From assembly GCA_914767885.1 (NCBI GenBank), contig CAJZBQ010000057.1, positions 806,001 to 870,000 of the forward strand: 64,000 nt of DNA. Direction: 5' to 3'. The stretch is from Blepharisma stoltei. Taxonomy: Eukaryota; Ciliophora; Heterotrichea; Heterotrichida; Blepharismidae. Position numbers and translations under genes: made by a program. Shown here piece by piece: positions 1 through 11,608 of the stretch; the first letter of the stretch is position 1; each line of letters opens with the position of its first letter. The notes under the pieces are model-generated. The model was not told where the DNA came from, did no database searches, and saw only the letters and a list, made by a program, of their open reading frames with translations.

Positions 1-3000
1 TCTTCATACTTTGACTTTACATCTACCAATTTTAATGTTTGTATCGGCACTTCTTCGCCTTCTGGTACTTCTTTTACAACTTTTTGTAAAAACAAAGACA
101 ATGAGTCTGCGTTTGATTGAGAACTTTGAGTTATTAGAATATCAGGAATTGCATAAGGAGGCAATAAGCAGCCCTCCCCAGGGACTTGGTCTTCCTCTTC
201 TTTTCCTTCATTTCCTTCAACTTCTTCTTTTTCATTTTCGTTATTTTCGTTATTTTCATCATTTTCTTCATCATCTTCATCTAATTCGTTTAAAATTTCT
301 TTGGCAGATCTATTATCTCTTATTCTTGTTTCCACTGTATTTCTGAGCACTAAAAACCTTCTTTTATGCTCTAATTTTCTCCATACAATATCAGCGAGAT
401 TTTTTAGAAAAATGTAAAAGCCAAAAGCACCGCCAAGCCCACACACAAAGCCGAGAAACAAACTAATAGAAAGAGCAGCTAATAAAAATGGGTTATCAGT
501 GAGCTTAATAAGGTGTTTTGACAGCTGTAGGGTTTTTGTCCGAGAAAATTTGTATCAGTTGTCACTTGTTTTGCTTGTTTCCATTCATATGAGGAGGTCA
601 GAATCTCTTGCTGACCACATGTCATAGAGTGTGTTATACATAGTGCTGATTGTGGAGTTGGTTAATTTTGTATTGGTTAAAGGGTTTAAGTTTAAGTTTA
701 TGTTTAAGTTTAATGATTACTCTGGTAATTGCCCTTAATCTTCTTTTACTTGAGGTCCAGCTACATTAGCAGCTCTGAATAACGGTAGGTGGACCGGTTT
801 AACCGTCAAGCCGTTAAAGTTAATAAGCCCGTTAAGACTTCTCTAGTCAGTGCCAGCCTCAGCACTGACCTCTTCTCTTCAAGCCGAGACTCTCAAGAAG
901 CTTGACTTCTCTCACTAAGCTCGGATAATAGGACCATTACCTATTTAATAGGATTTAGGACCTATCCCTAACTGACATTTTTAATATTGTGGTTAAAGGG
1001 TAGCTTAAAGGAAGAATCCTTATGTTAATAGAATATATATCAGGGACTAGTAGTCCAAAAGATATTAATGACAGCCACCAAGGCTTCATTTGAGCATATG
1101 CCTCATTTGTAGTAAAAAGCCATTTTCCATTATCTTCATAGATCCCAGGCATGTTCATAATTGCTAGCACGTCTTTGTTGATCCCTGCGTTAAATGTATC
1201 ATTTGCGATTTTATCAATAACCACGTGGCCTTTTAAGTCAACAATTGGGACTTCGTCGCCTGAAATCATTTTATAGCCTGGCTGGAGCTCTCCTCCACTT
1301 ATTAAATTCCAATATATAGCACCATTGCTTATTTTTACATCAAATGATCTTGTGTTTTTGCAAGGGCTTGAGGAGCATACATAATGAGCCCCTTCACAGC
1401 TTTCAACTGTATAAGAAGTGTCATTGGTATACCAATATTTTGAAGTAATACACTCATCTGTAGATCCTGCTACTATACTGGGCCCAGCAAAGCAGTAATA
1501 CCCAGAATATGTGGTAGATCAGCTAATATAAGAATCTTTAATCTCCCATCGGTTAGAGAGCAAACCATCGAAAAAAATCCAATTTTTGGTAATTTGCAAG
1601 TAAAATCTTTTTATTTAAATATTGTTTTGTATAAATATTGATTTATATTAATCATTGTGAAAATGAGATCTCGATCTAATTTTATTAAATATTAAAACAG
1701 ATTCCATCCTTAAATATTAATTTTATAAGTTATATTAGATTTCCGTTTCAATAACTAAAAAATTTGATTATATGTAATTTTAATATATTTTTTGTAAAAG
1801 TTTAAACCCTCTCGATTAGCGACATAAAACTTTCTCGCTCGCCAGAGTGGAGTTAGGGGTTTGTATTCATAGATCTCCATCTGTTATATCAATATTTCCA
1901 CTGGTAGCAGTTAAGCTTTCAATAGTTACAGTCCCACTTAAGTTTACTGATAAATCACCTGTATTAACCTCTTTTAATTTGATTCTGCTTTGTAAAATAT
2001 TTCCATTATCATCAGCATAAGTATTTGCTGTGAAACTGCTAAAACTGATATCATCATCAACTTGCTCAATCCAGCACAAATGCACGCACTCAAAAGTGAT
2101 ATCTGGGAAGATTCCATTTGAGGTTATTATATATTGATTAAGAATCAACAATTTATTAAAGACTTAATTATCATTTATATCTGAAAAAACAATTATATAA
2201 AAAATTGAGTGACTGTTTTATTCCATATCATTATAATTTAATTTCACATGTCTCCAAATCTTCATAGTAGTTTTCAGCAGAAAGGATGCCAGGTTCTGCT
2301 TTTGCTGTGTCATTTGAAGGATTCCGAAATGCATTTACATATGCCTTTACCTCATTCTCAGATAATGATAAATCTTTATAAAGCTTTATTTTACAGTCAT
2401 GAACTGCAACTACTAGAGATGAGTCTGTAAAGGTTGCGTTCAGCTCAAATTGACTACCTATTGCGTAGGTGTAGAAAGAAATAAAAATAATGAAAAGAAA
2501 GATCGTTATGTATGTAATCCTCACTGATTTCCTTAAGTTAGCTAAGCAGGTGTTTGGTCAAGCACAGGTAGCAACTCTACACCCCCACCCCCCCTTTTTT
2601 AATGGTACCCCCCACCCCCCCTAAAAAATGGGCACCCCCACCCCCCCCCCTTAATATAGCATAAATATATGACAAATGCCAATTTAGAGCAGACGTAATA
2701 AATAAATTATTATTTTAAATATTCAAAATTACTGATTTATACAATATCCACATAGCGTAGCACAATCGATTAAGGAGTAGGTGGAATGAGGTGAGAATTT
2801 CCTATAACTACTAAGCACACCACATATAAAAATTTGTTAGTAAGCATAATAATGATCTTTGGTATTAATTAGCAATATATCCTGCATATATTTATGAACT
2901 TTGTGGAATAATGGCTAAAAGTCGAATTAGAGATCCAAAAGTAAAACTGACAATAGCAAATACTATTTTTTATTACCACTATTGAATCCTGTTACCAATT

Positions 3001-3594
3001 CAGTCCTGCAATCCTTATACAATGGACATTAGATTAGCTTTAATGTATGAATCAATAAATTTAATGCAATTTATTGTGTTGTGCTTGGCTCATTTAATAA
3101 TTAATGCCATTATCTATATCTTTGGCATTATATTTATAAATATAAAAAACAAATTTAATATATTTTCTAATTAATTGCTAATTAATTTAAATTTATTAAT
3201 TAATCATAAATATAAAGTAATTTGTGGACTTAATTTATCAATATAGTGTTTTAATTGGGTTATATTTAATTTATTTTGCTTGTTTCCTATCAATTACATC
3301 TATAGAATAAACCCGAGAGGGGGGGTGGGGGTACCATTTTTAGGGGGGGGGGGTGGGGGTTCCCTTATTGGGGGGTGGGGGTGTAGGGTTGCTACCTGTG
3401 CTTGACCAGGTGTTTGACAGCTTGCCTGAGCCTAATGATCTCCATGTACCCATAACTGAAGTGAGACTTTTTTTGAGAAGCGGGACCTTTTCTTGGACTG
3501 GTTGGTCTGGATCTGGCAGATCTTCGCAGTTTTGAACAAGTATAGTAGGCTCTGGGGCTACCTTAGGACTTTTCGCTCGATCTGGTTCTAGCAT
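1..3594 (-). CDS. Transmembrane protein, 3' end beyond the left edge
   Basis: I do not recognise a family. Once four insertions are removed, one frame runs from the ATG at 3594 off the left edge (over 600 residues). Visible order: a Pro/Ser-rich cytosolic-looking N-terminus (about 95 residues); a hydrophobic segment (ITIFLFIIFISFYTYAIG); an ectodomain with many Asn/Thr/Ser and a Cys-rich patch (YYCFAG, CEGAHYVCSSSPCKN); a second membrane segment (LAALSISLFLGFVCGLGGAF, coded near 420-490); then an acidic tail with Glu/Asn runs. A start at 2524 would look like a signal peptide, but the upstream frame continues across the 850 bp element, so the longer protein is favoured. TGA is used for Trp. 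Likely a two-pass surface or endomembrane protein; function unknown. Confidence 0.7.
674..1001 (-). mobile_element. SINE-like retroposon, 12 bp target duplication
   Basis: The insert is flanked by TGGTTAAAGGGT at 674-685 and 990-1001. Read on the minus strand it starts near ATTAAAAATG and ends in a tail of TTAAAC-like repeats (686-712). Removing 316 bp joins the two parts of the host frame (SYPLT to N). Same family as the insert at 8269. Confidence 0.7.
1539..1855 (-). mobile_element. Degenerate family-1 MITE acting as an IES
   Basis: Ends at 1541-1580 and 1805-1853 are worn copies of the family-1 ends (CTCCC and GTTAGAGAGCAAAC on the left; TTAGCGACATAAAAC and GAGTGGAG on the right). TTA repeats bound it. 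Excision of 315 bp joins host codons as ...QTP then KDSYISW. Confidence 0.75.
2150..2240 (-). other. Short IES, 85 bp
   Basis: AT-rich segment with stops in the host frame, bounded by the direct repeat AATTTA at 2150-2155 and 2235-2240. Removal gives ...CEIKLLILNQ in frame. Confidence 0.75.
2557..3406. mobile_element. 850 bp terminal-inverted-repeat element with 10 bp duplication
   Basis: Near-identical inverted ends of about 90 bp (GTCAAGCACAGGTAGCAAC outermost) contain runs of C/G (CCCCCCACCCC type). The site duplication CAGGTGTTTG lies at 2547-2556 and 3407-3416. The interior (2657-3300) is AT-rich with no gene. A 9-11 bp duplication and long inverted ends resemble Mutator-like (MULE) elements; that assignment is inference. 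Excision restores the host frame (KLSNT then CLANL). The duplicated site contains no TA. Confidence 0.7.
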
Positions 3595-4154
3595 AAATTT
3601 TTATTGTAAAAACGGTTTCATGACGACAGAAATTAAGATAAAATTAATATCATGTATTCTTGAAGAAGCTATAAACTAGAAGTAAAATAGGAAATAATGT
3701 TTTAGACAATGATATAATGAGCGTTTTCGATAAAAACGCTTAATTTTTCTAATAGGTTGGGTTTAAGTGCTGCAATTAGAAGGATAATAAATATGAAAGA
3801 TGAGACTAATTAATATGTTGCTTTAATTTACATAATTTCGTTGCCTTAGTTGTCCAAATGATAACTATTCCATATGCGGACCAAAATCTAAATGTGGAGT
3901 CTTTATACTTGAATAAATACATATTGAGTTTTAGTTCTAAAATTGGCAATAAGAAAATAATATTTATATATTTTATTGTTCTTAATGATTTAACTAAAGC
4001 GACCTATTCCAATGAAAAATGCTTCTTGAAGGTATAAAATTTATATAGTCTCTTAATATGATATATATAGTAAAAATTAAGCGATATAAAATATTAATGA
4101 CTCGATATTAAAATACCTAGCAGTTTCAATAAAAAGCTAATTAATACCAAAATA
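3595..4154. other. Intergenic, AT-rich
   Basis: Divergent spacer between the minus-strand membrane protein and the plus-strand decayed methyltransferase. I see no gene or repeat end in it. Confidence 0.5.
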
Positions 4155-4950
4155 ATGCTTTTCACTCGATCAAAATTCAGAATATTTTCAAGCACAGAAC
4201 TATTTAAGCTCTCTTCTGTGTTTAAATTTCAGTCGAATTATCAACAGACATACTCTCTCAATTGATTATAATAATGATATTGACATAAATAGGGACTATT
4301 TCGACTGGTATCACGATAAATTCTCATATTTTTTTGAGGCAATCAAATGTTAATATTATTACCGAAGGGATCTTGTACAAAAAGCTGATTGATAAATGAT
4401 TTTGGTAAAAACACTTCGAAATTGCTAAATCAGCAACAACAAAAATCTCCGTCAAAAATAATTCCAGCTCCTAAATAAATAGATTAATAAAATTCAAGCA
4501 AATATAATTACTTCTTATATTTAATTTATTCCTCTTATAAAATAACAAGCACTTGCTTTTTTACTAAGATATTTTTATGCTACTGAAAATGAAGTTCTAA
4601 AACATCTGAAGGAGTACTAGCAGTTTAAGGCTATCAATTTCCTATAGTAGAGCGAAATATTGATAAAATTGTGAAGTGGTAAAAAATCAAGTATGGAAAA
4701 AATAGTTACTTACGCATTTACTCACCATTTAATGAAATTTCACCTCCAGAGTCAATAAATACATGCAGAAATTATGAGAATTAAAAGAACATATATGCAT
4801 GGCCAGCCATAAGAACTCATACCACAATCAACTTGAAAATTATTTCGAGAAAATTAAATTTCACTGAGCTGAATGATAAAAAAGTCATAAGATTTCCTAA
4901 TAGTTATCGTATAGGAAGATTGAATATTAATTTAGCTTCTTTTTAAATTT
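4155..4950 (+). pseudogene. Decayed methyltransferase-like copy
   Basis: The start (MLFTRSKFRIFSSTELF) parallels the start of the intact gene just downstream (MKLLRRSSQRFFSKDLF). The end carries VIRFPNSYRIGRL, matching VKFPMKFLIGRL at the end of that gene's methyltransferase domain. Between them, recognisable pieces (FNEISPPE; SYHNQLENYFEKIKF) sit in different frames with TAA/TAG stops. This looks like a decayed tandem duplicate limited to the methyltransferase part. IESs could account for some breaks, so pseudogene status is not certain. Confidence 0.45.
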
Positions 4951-5035
4951 CCAATAAAAATAATGATAATTTTAGCTAATTTCCATTTATATATCAAGAT
5001 CTTATGGACTAAGCCACTTATTCTTTAATTAAAAT

Positions 5036-7932
5036 ATGAAGCTATTGAGAAGATCAAGCCAAAGATTTTTCTCAAAAGACCTATTTTCAGGCTTTTCTGA
5101 TTCATATGCAAAGTACAGGCCAGACTATCCTGAAGATTTATTTACACATTTATCGTCGCTCACAAATAATCATTTAGTCGCATGAGACGTCGCTACCGGC
5201 TCAGGCCAAGCTGCAAAATCTCTATCTAAATATTATTCAACCGTAATAGCCACAGATTCCAGCGCAAGTCAAATAAATAGCGCCTTGCCAAAAGACTCCT
5301 CAAACTCACTAATTTTCGAGCATCTCCCAGCAGAATTGCCAAAAGAAGTAGTTGACTCTCATAAGTATTTGACGTATAACAACGTAGATTTAATTACAGT
5401 TGCCCAAGCCATGCATTGATTTAATTTAGAAAAATTTTATGATGTTGTGTATAAGGTCTTGAAGACTGATGGAATTATTGCAGCTTGGAGTTATCAATTG
5501 CCTGAAGTTAGCAGTGAAATTGATAAAATTATGATGGAAATATATGAAAATGTGCTAGGGGAAAAATATTGGAGTCCGCTGCTGAAGCATGTAGATAATG
5601 GATATGCAAATTTAGATTTTCCATTTGATAGAAATGTCTCTTTACCACCTACAAAGGAAATTATAAAAGAATGGAATTTTGAGGATTATTGGAATTATCT
5701 GCATACTTGGTCTGGCTTGCAAACAGCTATTAAAAACTCAAACCAAGATCCTTCACAGCCATTTTATGATAAATTTTTAGAGATTTGGGGTAAAAATGAA
5801 GTTAAAACAGTAAAGTTTCCAATGAAATTTTTAATAGGTAGGCTTCAATTTGATAAGGAAATTACTGAGGACACGAGCATAAAAGAAATAAACAGCTATA
5901 TAAAAAGATTTTCTTTTTTCCGAGCTTCACAATCAGTGTCTGCTTTAAATACAGTAAAGCATCTTATAAATAAAATTTCCAATCATTTTGATGTGCCAAC
6001 TGATGAAGAAATAACTGATATTCTAGAATATTTAACAGAAATAAAAGATTTACCAATAAAAGCAGAAAGCGACAATTTAATTATGTCACTATTGAAATAT
6101 ATGGTCTTGAGAAGAAATGAAGAATTTCTTATTAAATATATCAGTTTCCTAAGCAAAGTCACAATAAATGATTCAAATTTATCTAATTTTATGGATTATG
6201 TCGATCCATTTATTACTCTTATTGTCAAAGGAAGCTTAGAAATTTTTGCGAAGCCATTTTTTAATAATATATGCAGTTATTTGAATAGTATCCCTTCAAT
6301 TTCTTTAAAAAACAAAGAAATAGTCCACTTAGCAGCTTCGCTAGCAAGGGCTGAAGGTATTAATTCTCGACTAGCTGACAAAATCATTTATATGAGTATG
6401 AATTGGGACTGTAAAGAAAGTTGAAACGATATAATAGTGCTTTCATCTTGCACTAGAGACGAAAAAATATGGCAATATATCCGAAAATCAATTCTTCCTC
6501 AAACGGCCTCTACCTTAATATCAGCTCCCAAAAATCTTTTTATTAAAAATGTTGTGAATTATTATTATTGGCCACATTATGAGAAAGAATTACACGATAT
6601 GGCATTCAAGTGCATTTGCAAATTTTTTGAGAGAAAAGATTTAAAATGGGAAGATGTTGAAGAAGTTTATAGTTTTGTGACGGATAGATTTGAAGTTAGG
6701 CATCTGGAACACAAAAAAGCGCTGCTCTATGGTTCGTTAAAATTATACGGAATTCTCTATGAACCAAAAAAAATTAATCAAATTTTGGACATTTTGACAT
6801 TCATATCAAAAATTTCAACTAGAGAATTTGGGACTTTTGCCGCTCTTTATGCTGACTTAGGTATGAATTATTTTAAATTCACAGATAGAGAAAAAGTTAC
6901 AATATTAGAATGCTTAATCTCCTTTGTTAGCGAACAAAACCATTGAAAAAATATTGTTTTTGAAAAATAAACCTATGGGAATATTTTTAATATTTATATT
7001 TTTGTTGGATAAAATACATTTTAATAAATTATAACAATTAGATCAAACAATTTATATTACATTTTAGAGAATTTGTATTATAAAAAATAATAAATTAAAT
7101 TTTATTTCCAAATTTAAATCCATAAAATTATTTTACAGATTCTCACATTAGAAAAATTTAGAAAATAAGATCTCTTGACTATCCAGGTGGGTTAGGGAAA
7201 AGAAGCGTACAAAACAGTGAAATTTTTGAAACAATTTGTAGCGAAATTCTTGCTGGCCCAGAAAAATATTCTAAATATTATCCTCAAATTTTAAATGCAA
7301 TTGCAGAAGCAAATTATGAAAACGAGCCTTGGGCTGAACATATAAAAAAATTAATTTCAGATTACGTGATTAATAACCCCAACTTATTGCAAAAAGACCA
7401 TAACTCACTAAAATTGTTGTGGGCCCTGATTAAGTGTGATGCACCTCTAAATGCTATAGAAATAGCAGCAAAATTAGTCCCTGAAGTAGATATGTGAAAG
7501 AAAAGCTATTTAAAAAGATTAGCCTGCTACTATTATTTCGCTGATAAAAATATTGAATTTGGCAAAAAAACAGAGTTTGAAGCGATAAAAAATATATTGA
7601 AAAACGAGAATGAATGGTCTATGAAAAAAAATTGGACAAATAATATCGTTCAAGCGTTCAATAAATATAATGTTAATTATTCATTATTTGAAGAAATAGA
7701 TGGGTTTATCTGTCCAATAGGATTGCCAAGCTTGAAGACTTCTATTTTTATCACAACAAATCAAAATATGAATTACGAAAAAGATTTGCCAAGAGGAGAT
7801 TTTGCGATGCTAGAGAGGTTGAAAGAAAAAAAAGGAATTAGGTGCTTGCAGATTAACGGGGAATGGATGAAATATGAAAAAGGGGATATGCTTGATGAAT
7901 GGCTGGCATCAAATTCAATCATTAGTAAATAA
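5036..7932 (+). CDS. Class I methyltransferase fused to a FAST/RAP-type mitochondrial RNA-binding protein
   Basis: The first ~255 residues form an SAM-dependent methyltransferase (YRPDYPEDLF, WDVATGSGQAAKSL as motif I, AQAMHWF, LKTDGIIAAWSY) ending in the usual VKFPMKFLIGRL. The frame continues without a stop into ~600 residues of helical repeats. It finishes with a RAP domain (KTSIFITT...LPRGDFAMLERLKEKKGIRCLQI then W). RAP proteins act on organelle RNA, and the N-terminus (MKLLRRSSQRFFSK) looks like a mitochondrial presequence, so a role in mitochondrial RNA modification or stability is inferred. An AT-rich IES lies near 6950-7185. TGA encodes Trp several times. About 890 residues. Confidence 0.7.
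6950..7185 (+). other. AT-rich IES, exact ends unresolved
   Basis: Coding quality is lost here and regained in another phase. Two TA-bounded solutions fit. One uses AAAATA-like repeats at about 6952 and 7167 plus a 16-nt intron beginning GTGGGTTAGG. The other uses bare TA at about 6968 and 7183 and gives ...VFEKYPGGLGKRS. Somatic or cDNA sequence would choose between them. Confidence 0.5.
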
Positions 7933-8268
7933 ACAAAAATTTATATTTATTATTAGAAATCCATACTATAAAATTATTTTTATTTTGTTAATTAGAAAAA
8001 TAATTATATTGTCTATTTTAATACATGAACCAACAATAGCTCTAATTCATTTTTATAAAAATTCAAATTCTATTGTTTGATCATTTTAATTGAAATATTT
8101 TTAGCATTCAATTAACTCCATAATTATTAAAATCGTATTTAAATACTTTCTTAATATTTTTAAATTCTTGTTTTTTTATTTCTCCTTTAATGTCACCATA
8201 ATTTTTTTCGTTAACTGCTTCACTTTAGCTCTCTTCACATTCTGGCCAATCTCTTACACATTTATTCT
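7933..8268. other. Intergenic, AT-rich
   Basis: Spacer between the RAP gene stop and the SINE-like insert upstream of striatin. Nothing recognisable. Confidence 0.5.
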
Positions 8269-8564
8269 TATTACTATCTAAGTTTAACTTTAAGCTTAAA
8301 GAGTTCTCTTATTCCTCTGGATTCATCTAGTTCTGAATCGTCTTCGCTGCGTACAAGCCAAACTCTGAGTAACGTGGGAAAACGGGCAGACTGTTGACTT
8401 GGCCTTGCACCAGCCCCTTAGGACTCTCGCCAGAACGAGCCTCAGTTCAGACTAACTTCTCTTTTAGCTCTAACACCCCATAAACATTTATATCTTCAAA
8501 TAAGCTGTACTGTAGGGAATAACCCTACGCTAACTGCCATTTTAATATTTTGCTATTACTATCT
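8269..8564 (-). mobile_element. SINE-like retroposon, 11 bp target duplication
   Basis: TATTACTATCT flanks it at 8269-8279 and 8554-8564. On the minus strand the 5' end reads ATTAAAATGGCAG, and the tail lies at 8281-8302 (TTAAAGTTAAAC type). It sits 20 bp upstream of the striatin start codon, outside coding sequence. Confidence 0.7.
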
Positions 8565-8583
8565 TATAATTTCTTATTTTAAT

Positions 8584-11494
8584 ATGAGTGCATCATGAAC
8601 TATTGGGAGCCAAAATCAAACATCAGAATTAAAAAACTACAGCCTTCCTGGCATAATATACTGTTTTACAGCTAAAATATATTATATAAGTAAAATTTTA
8701 ATTATTAATTATTATTGCTTCTCATTCACTCTAGCAAGTATATCATATCTTAGTGAGCACTGTAAATCAATAGAAATCGAGCGGACACATTGACTAGTCG
8801 AGAAAAAACAGCTAACTGAAAAGGTAGCTCAGCTTGAAGGAGAAAATAAGTCTCAAGATAATATTATTAAGGATTTAACTCGAAGAATAAAAATGCTAGA
8901 GTATTCTTTACGACAAGAACGCATAAAATATGCAAAATTAACCGGAGGCCATCATAGGGTGAACTCAGATGTGATTACAAGTATTTTATCTCGGGATGAA
9001 AAAAATGGAGAAGGCTCCGCAAATGCTCCTCCAAAGCACAAAACGAGGGCTCATAGACAATTATTGTCTAAATATTTACAAGAATTAGGACTTGATGATA
9101 TTTTCAGCGGAGATCTGCCTCCAAGGCCGTCATTGACGCATCATAGGTCAAGCAAAAGCTACGGAAGTGGCATCCAAACGTTTAAATTAGATTATGATGG
9201 TATTTATAGCCCCCATTTGCTGAAGCGCCATGCATTCCGCAGGCGATCTCCTGCAATGACCTCCCTCAAGGCAGCTTGAGCCCGAGCCAAAGTCCCCGGT
9301 TTCTCGGTAGAGATATTCTTCCTCCTGAGCTGGAAAGCCAGATTTTTTCTGGGAACCTCATTTCCAACCCAAGTGCCAGAATTTCTCGACCCTGCGTAGC
9401 TTATTCCAGATTTTCCCATTGAGGGACTTTTTAGACTGGAGAGACTAGCCCTAGGATCTTAGTCTATCCTATCTTCCCCCTTTTTCTCCGATTATCTTTG
9501 AGAAAAAAACTCAATGTGCTTGCGCATATTCGGGACAGGCAATAAAGCAGCTTAGGTAGGTAACTTGCCCTGCCTCTATCAGACCTATTTTCTACCCTGG
9601 CAAAAAAGACGCAAACAACTTCCGCTCGAGTCAGCTATGAATCAGCATAAATAGTACTGAGCCTTTCGCTTCAAGGCTAACCCACCCTAGGCAACTCCTT
9701 GCACCATAAACAACCTCCGGATATGCATAAGGACACCCGCCGTTGGGAGAACGGGTCACTCGTGACCCACCATTTTTATATATATTGGTATCCAAGCTTT
9801 AATTGAGCCTCCTGAAGTAGAAAATAAACCAATTCCTAAGCCAGAACCTGTAAAATCTTCTTCCATAATTGAAGAAAAAAGCAAGCGGTTATGAGAACTC
9901 AAAGCTACTCTAAAATCTCACATGGATGGCGTCAGAAGTGTATATTTCGCCCCAAAAAATGGAATTCTAGCGACTTCATCTGAAGATTGTGTAATAAAGC
10001 TTTGGGATATTTCCAATTATGAATCTCTAAATGAAAGCAGCTTTTTTGAGCCTTATTTTACTTTAAGAGGTCATAAAGGACCTATCTTTTGTAGCACAGG
10101 CAATCAGATAGGAAATGAGCAGATGCTATATACAGCTGGAAAAGAAGGAAATATTCGGGTATGGGATTTAAGGCCATCTAATGAAATTGATACTTATAGC
10201 CCAGGACCAGATAGAGGTTGTTGTGTAGGTGTATGGGCAAGCCATAATGAGCCTGTCTGGGACTTGCAGCACCATCCTGTGGATAATCTTTTATTGTCTG
10301 TAAGCTCAGATGGTGTCACCAAGTTATGGAAGACTATAGATTCCAGAACTTCTATTGAAAATTGAGTTGAAGGCAGAGCAAGCTCAAATTTGCTGAAAAA
10401 TTACACGTTTCCTATAAGTGATGATGATTTTCATACCCCAACTTGTTGTGCTTGGATTATGACTGAGCTAAATTCTTTCGTGGTCGGCTATACAAGCCCA
10501 TTTTTGAATATTTATGATAACCAAACTGGCAAGCCAACAATAATAAAATTTGTAAAAGAGCAAAATGCGCCCTTAGCCACTTATCAAATAAATTCAATAG
10601 TAACTGATCCAAATCACAGCATAATTAAAATATGGCGTCTTCGTCTGGACATGGCCTCCGGCCATGCAGCCTCGTCTCATATTTTAATTATATCCGGCAA
10701 GGTTTTGCCATTTCAGAGATGGACAGCAATGCTAGGTAAGCAATTCTGGTTGTGTGTAGAGCCTAGCCCAAATCTAATTCAGGAATGGTTTTTTCCTCAT
10801 GGGGAAGGAGGGCACGGAAGTTGGAAAGGGGGAAGCTCAGCAAAGTCCTTTGGACCAATCGGGCAACTCCCTAGCATGAAACTGGGCGTTACGTCCCAGG
10901 CTTCGTATTTTTCCTTTTTGCCGAGAGCCGACCAGAAAATCCATTTTTTGGGTTTTCGGAAAAGCAACCCATGTCCACAAGTAAGTAGCTCACTCATGAG
11001 TCGTCGAAGCCGGTGACGTTTGCCCTAGGCGCACCCTAGTGATCGAAGCGGTTTGGCCCAGCAGCCTATAGGCCCGATGCAGCGAAAGGTAAGTGGCAGA
11101 TCTGGGGAGAGTCTACCCCGTAAGGGACGTTAAATGTATAAATTCTATAAGATAAGATCCAAATCACAGCCTAGCTGTATCTGGGCATGAAGATAAGCAT
11201 ATAAGGTTTTTTGATTTAAATAGCTGCACTTGTATAAAAGATTTGGTTGGACATACAGAATCAGTCAGCTCACTACTTATGGACAAATATGGGAATTATG
11301 TGATTTCTGGAGGACATGATGGGAGCTTGAGGTTTTGGGATATGAGGAATTATCAGTGCTTGCATGAAATTCCAGCTCATAGAAAGAAATATGATGAAGG
11401 AGTGTTTTCAATTGCACAGCATCAAAATCTGCCGATTTTGGCATCTGGAGGCGCTGATTCTTTGGTGAAGCTTTATAATATGTCTGAAGAGTAA
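8584..11494 (+). CDS. Striatin-family protein (STRIPAK scaffold)
   Basis: The N-terminus carries the striatin signature: NYSLPGI, a coiled coil, LEGEN, then DLTRRIKMLEYSLRQERIKY. The C-terminal half is a WD40 propeller (HMDGVRSVYF, SSEDCVIKLWDI, GKEGNIRVWDL, SSDGVTKLW, GHEDKHIRFFDL, GGHDGSLRFWDM). Striatins are PP2A B''' subunits and the scaffold of STRIPAK complexes. Three insertions interrupt the gene: a short IES in the coiled-coil start and two SINE-like elements, the second inside a WD repeat. Removing 84, 588 and 550 bp leaves 1689 bp, an intact 562-residue frame ending at TAA 11492-11494. The loss of frame in the raw DNA is therefore not pseudogenisation. Confidence 0.9.
8656..8743 (+). 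other. Short IES, 84 bp, in striatin
   Basis: ATAT repeats at 8656-8659 and 8740-8743. Excision gives LPGIISYLSEH, matching the expected striatin N-terminus. The interior is AT-rich. Confidence 0.8.
9198..9791 (-). mobile_element. SINE-like retroposon in striatin
   Basis: Bounded by TGGTAT at 9198-9203 and 9786-9791. On the minus strand the 5' end reads ATAAAAATGGTGGG. GC content is well above that of the host. Removing 588 bp restores ...LDYDGIQALIEPPE. The duplication is only six bases, so the TSD may be eroded. The minus-strand frame of 71 codons inside shows no family similarity I can see. Confidence 0.65.
10606..11170 (+). mobile_element. SINE-like retroposon with perfect 15 bp duplication
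   Basis: GATCCAAATCACAGC at 10606-10620 and 11156-11170. The 5' end reads ATAATTAAAATATGGCG and can pair with CATATTTTAATTAT at about 10678. The tail ends in CTATAAGATAA. Excision of 550 bp rejoins the WD repeat (TDPNHS then LAVSGHEDK). The duplication contains no TA dinucleotide. Confidence 0.85.
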
Positions 11495-11608
11495 TAAAAT
11501 ATACAGTCTTTTAGACATTGCACACAAGAAAAATAGTTTTTTGTTGAACATTATGGAGTCGAATAATAATTAGTTAAATTGTTTAAAATATTCAAAGACT
11601 ATTTACCT

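Noticed and set aside
955-1269. Separate short minus-strand gene
   Set aside because: It is a piece of the interrupted membrane protein; its apparent end lies inside a retroposon.
2571-2650. Telomeric C-rich repeat
   Set aside because: Irregular runs, present in inverted copies flanked by a site duplication, so element ends rather than a telomere.
3340-3594. Pro-rich protein ending in PPPPNKGTPTPPP
   Set aside because: The Pro run is read from the C-rich element end; the real exon continues after excision.
5447-6946. In-frame TGA codons as stops making many truncated genes
   Set aside because: TGA coincides with conserved Trp in kinases, ALG12, TTLL3 and others, so it is sense here.
9204-9419. 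Small gene inside the retroposon
   Set aside because: A GC-rich open frame by chance within a SINE-like body; no counterpart in sibling copies.
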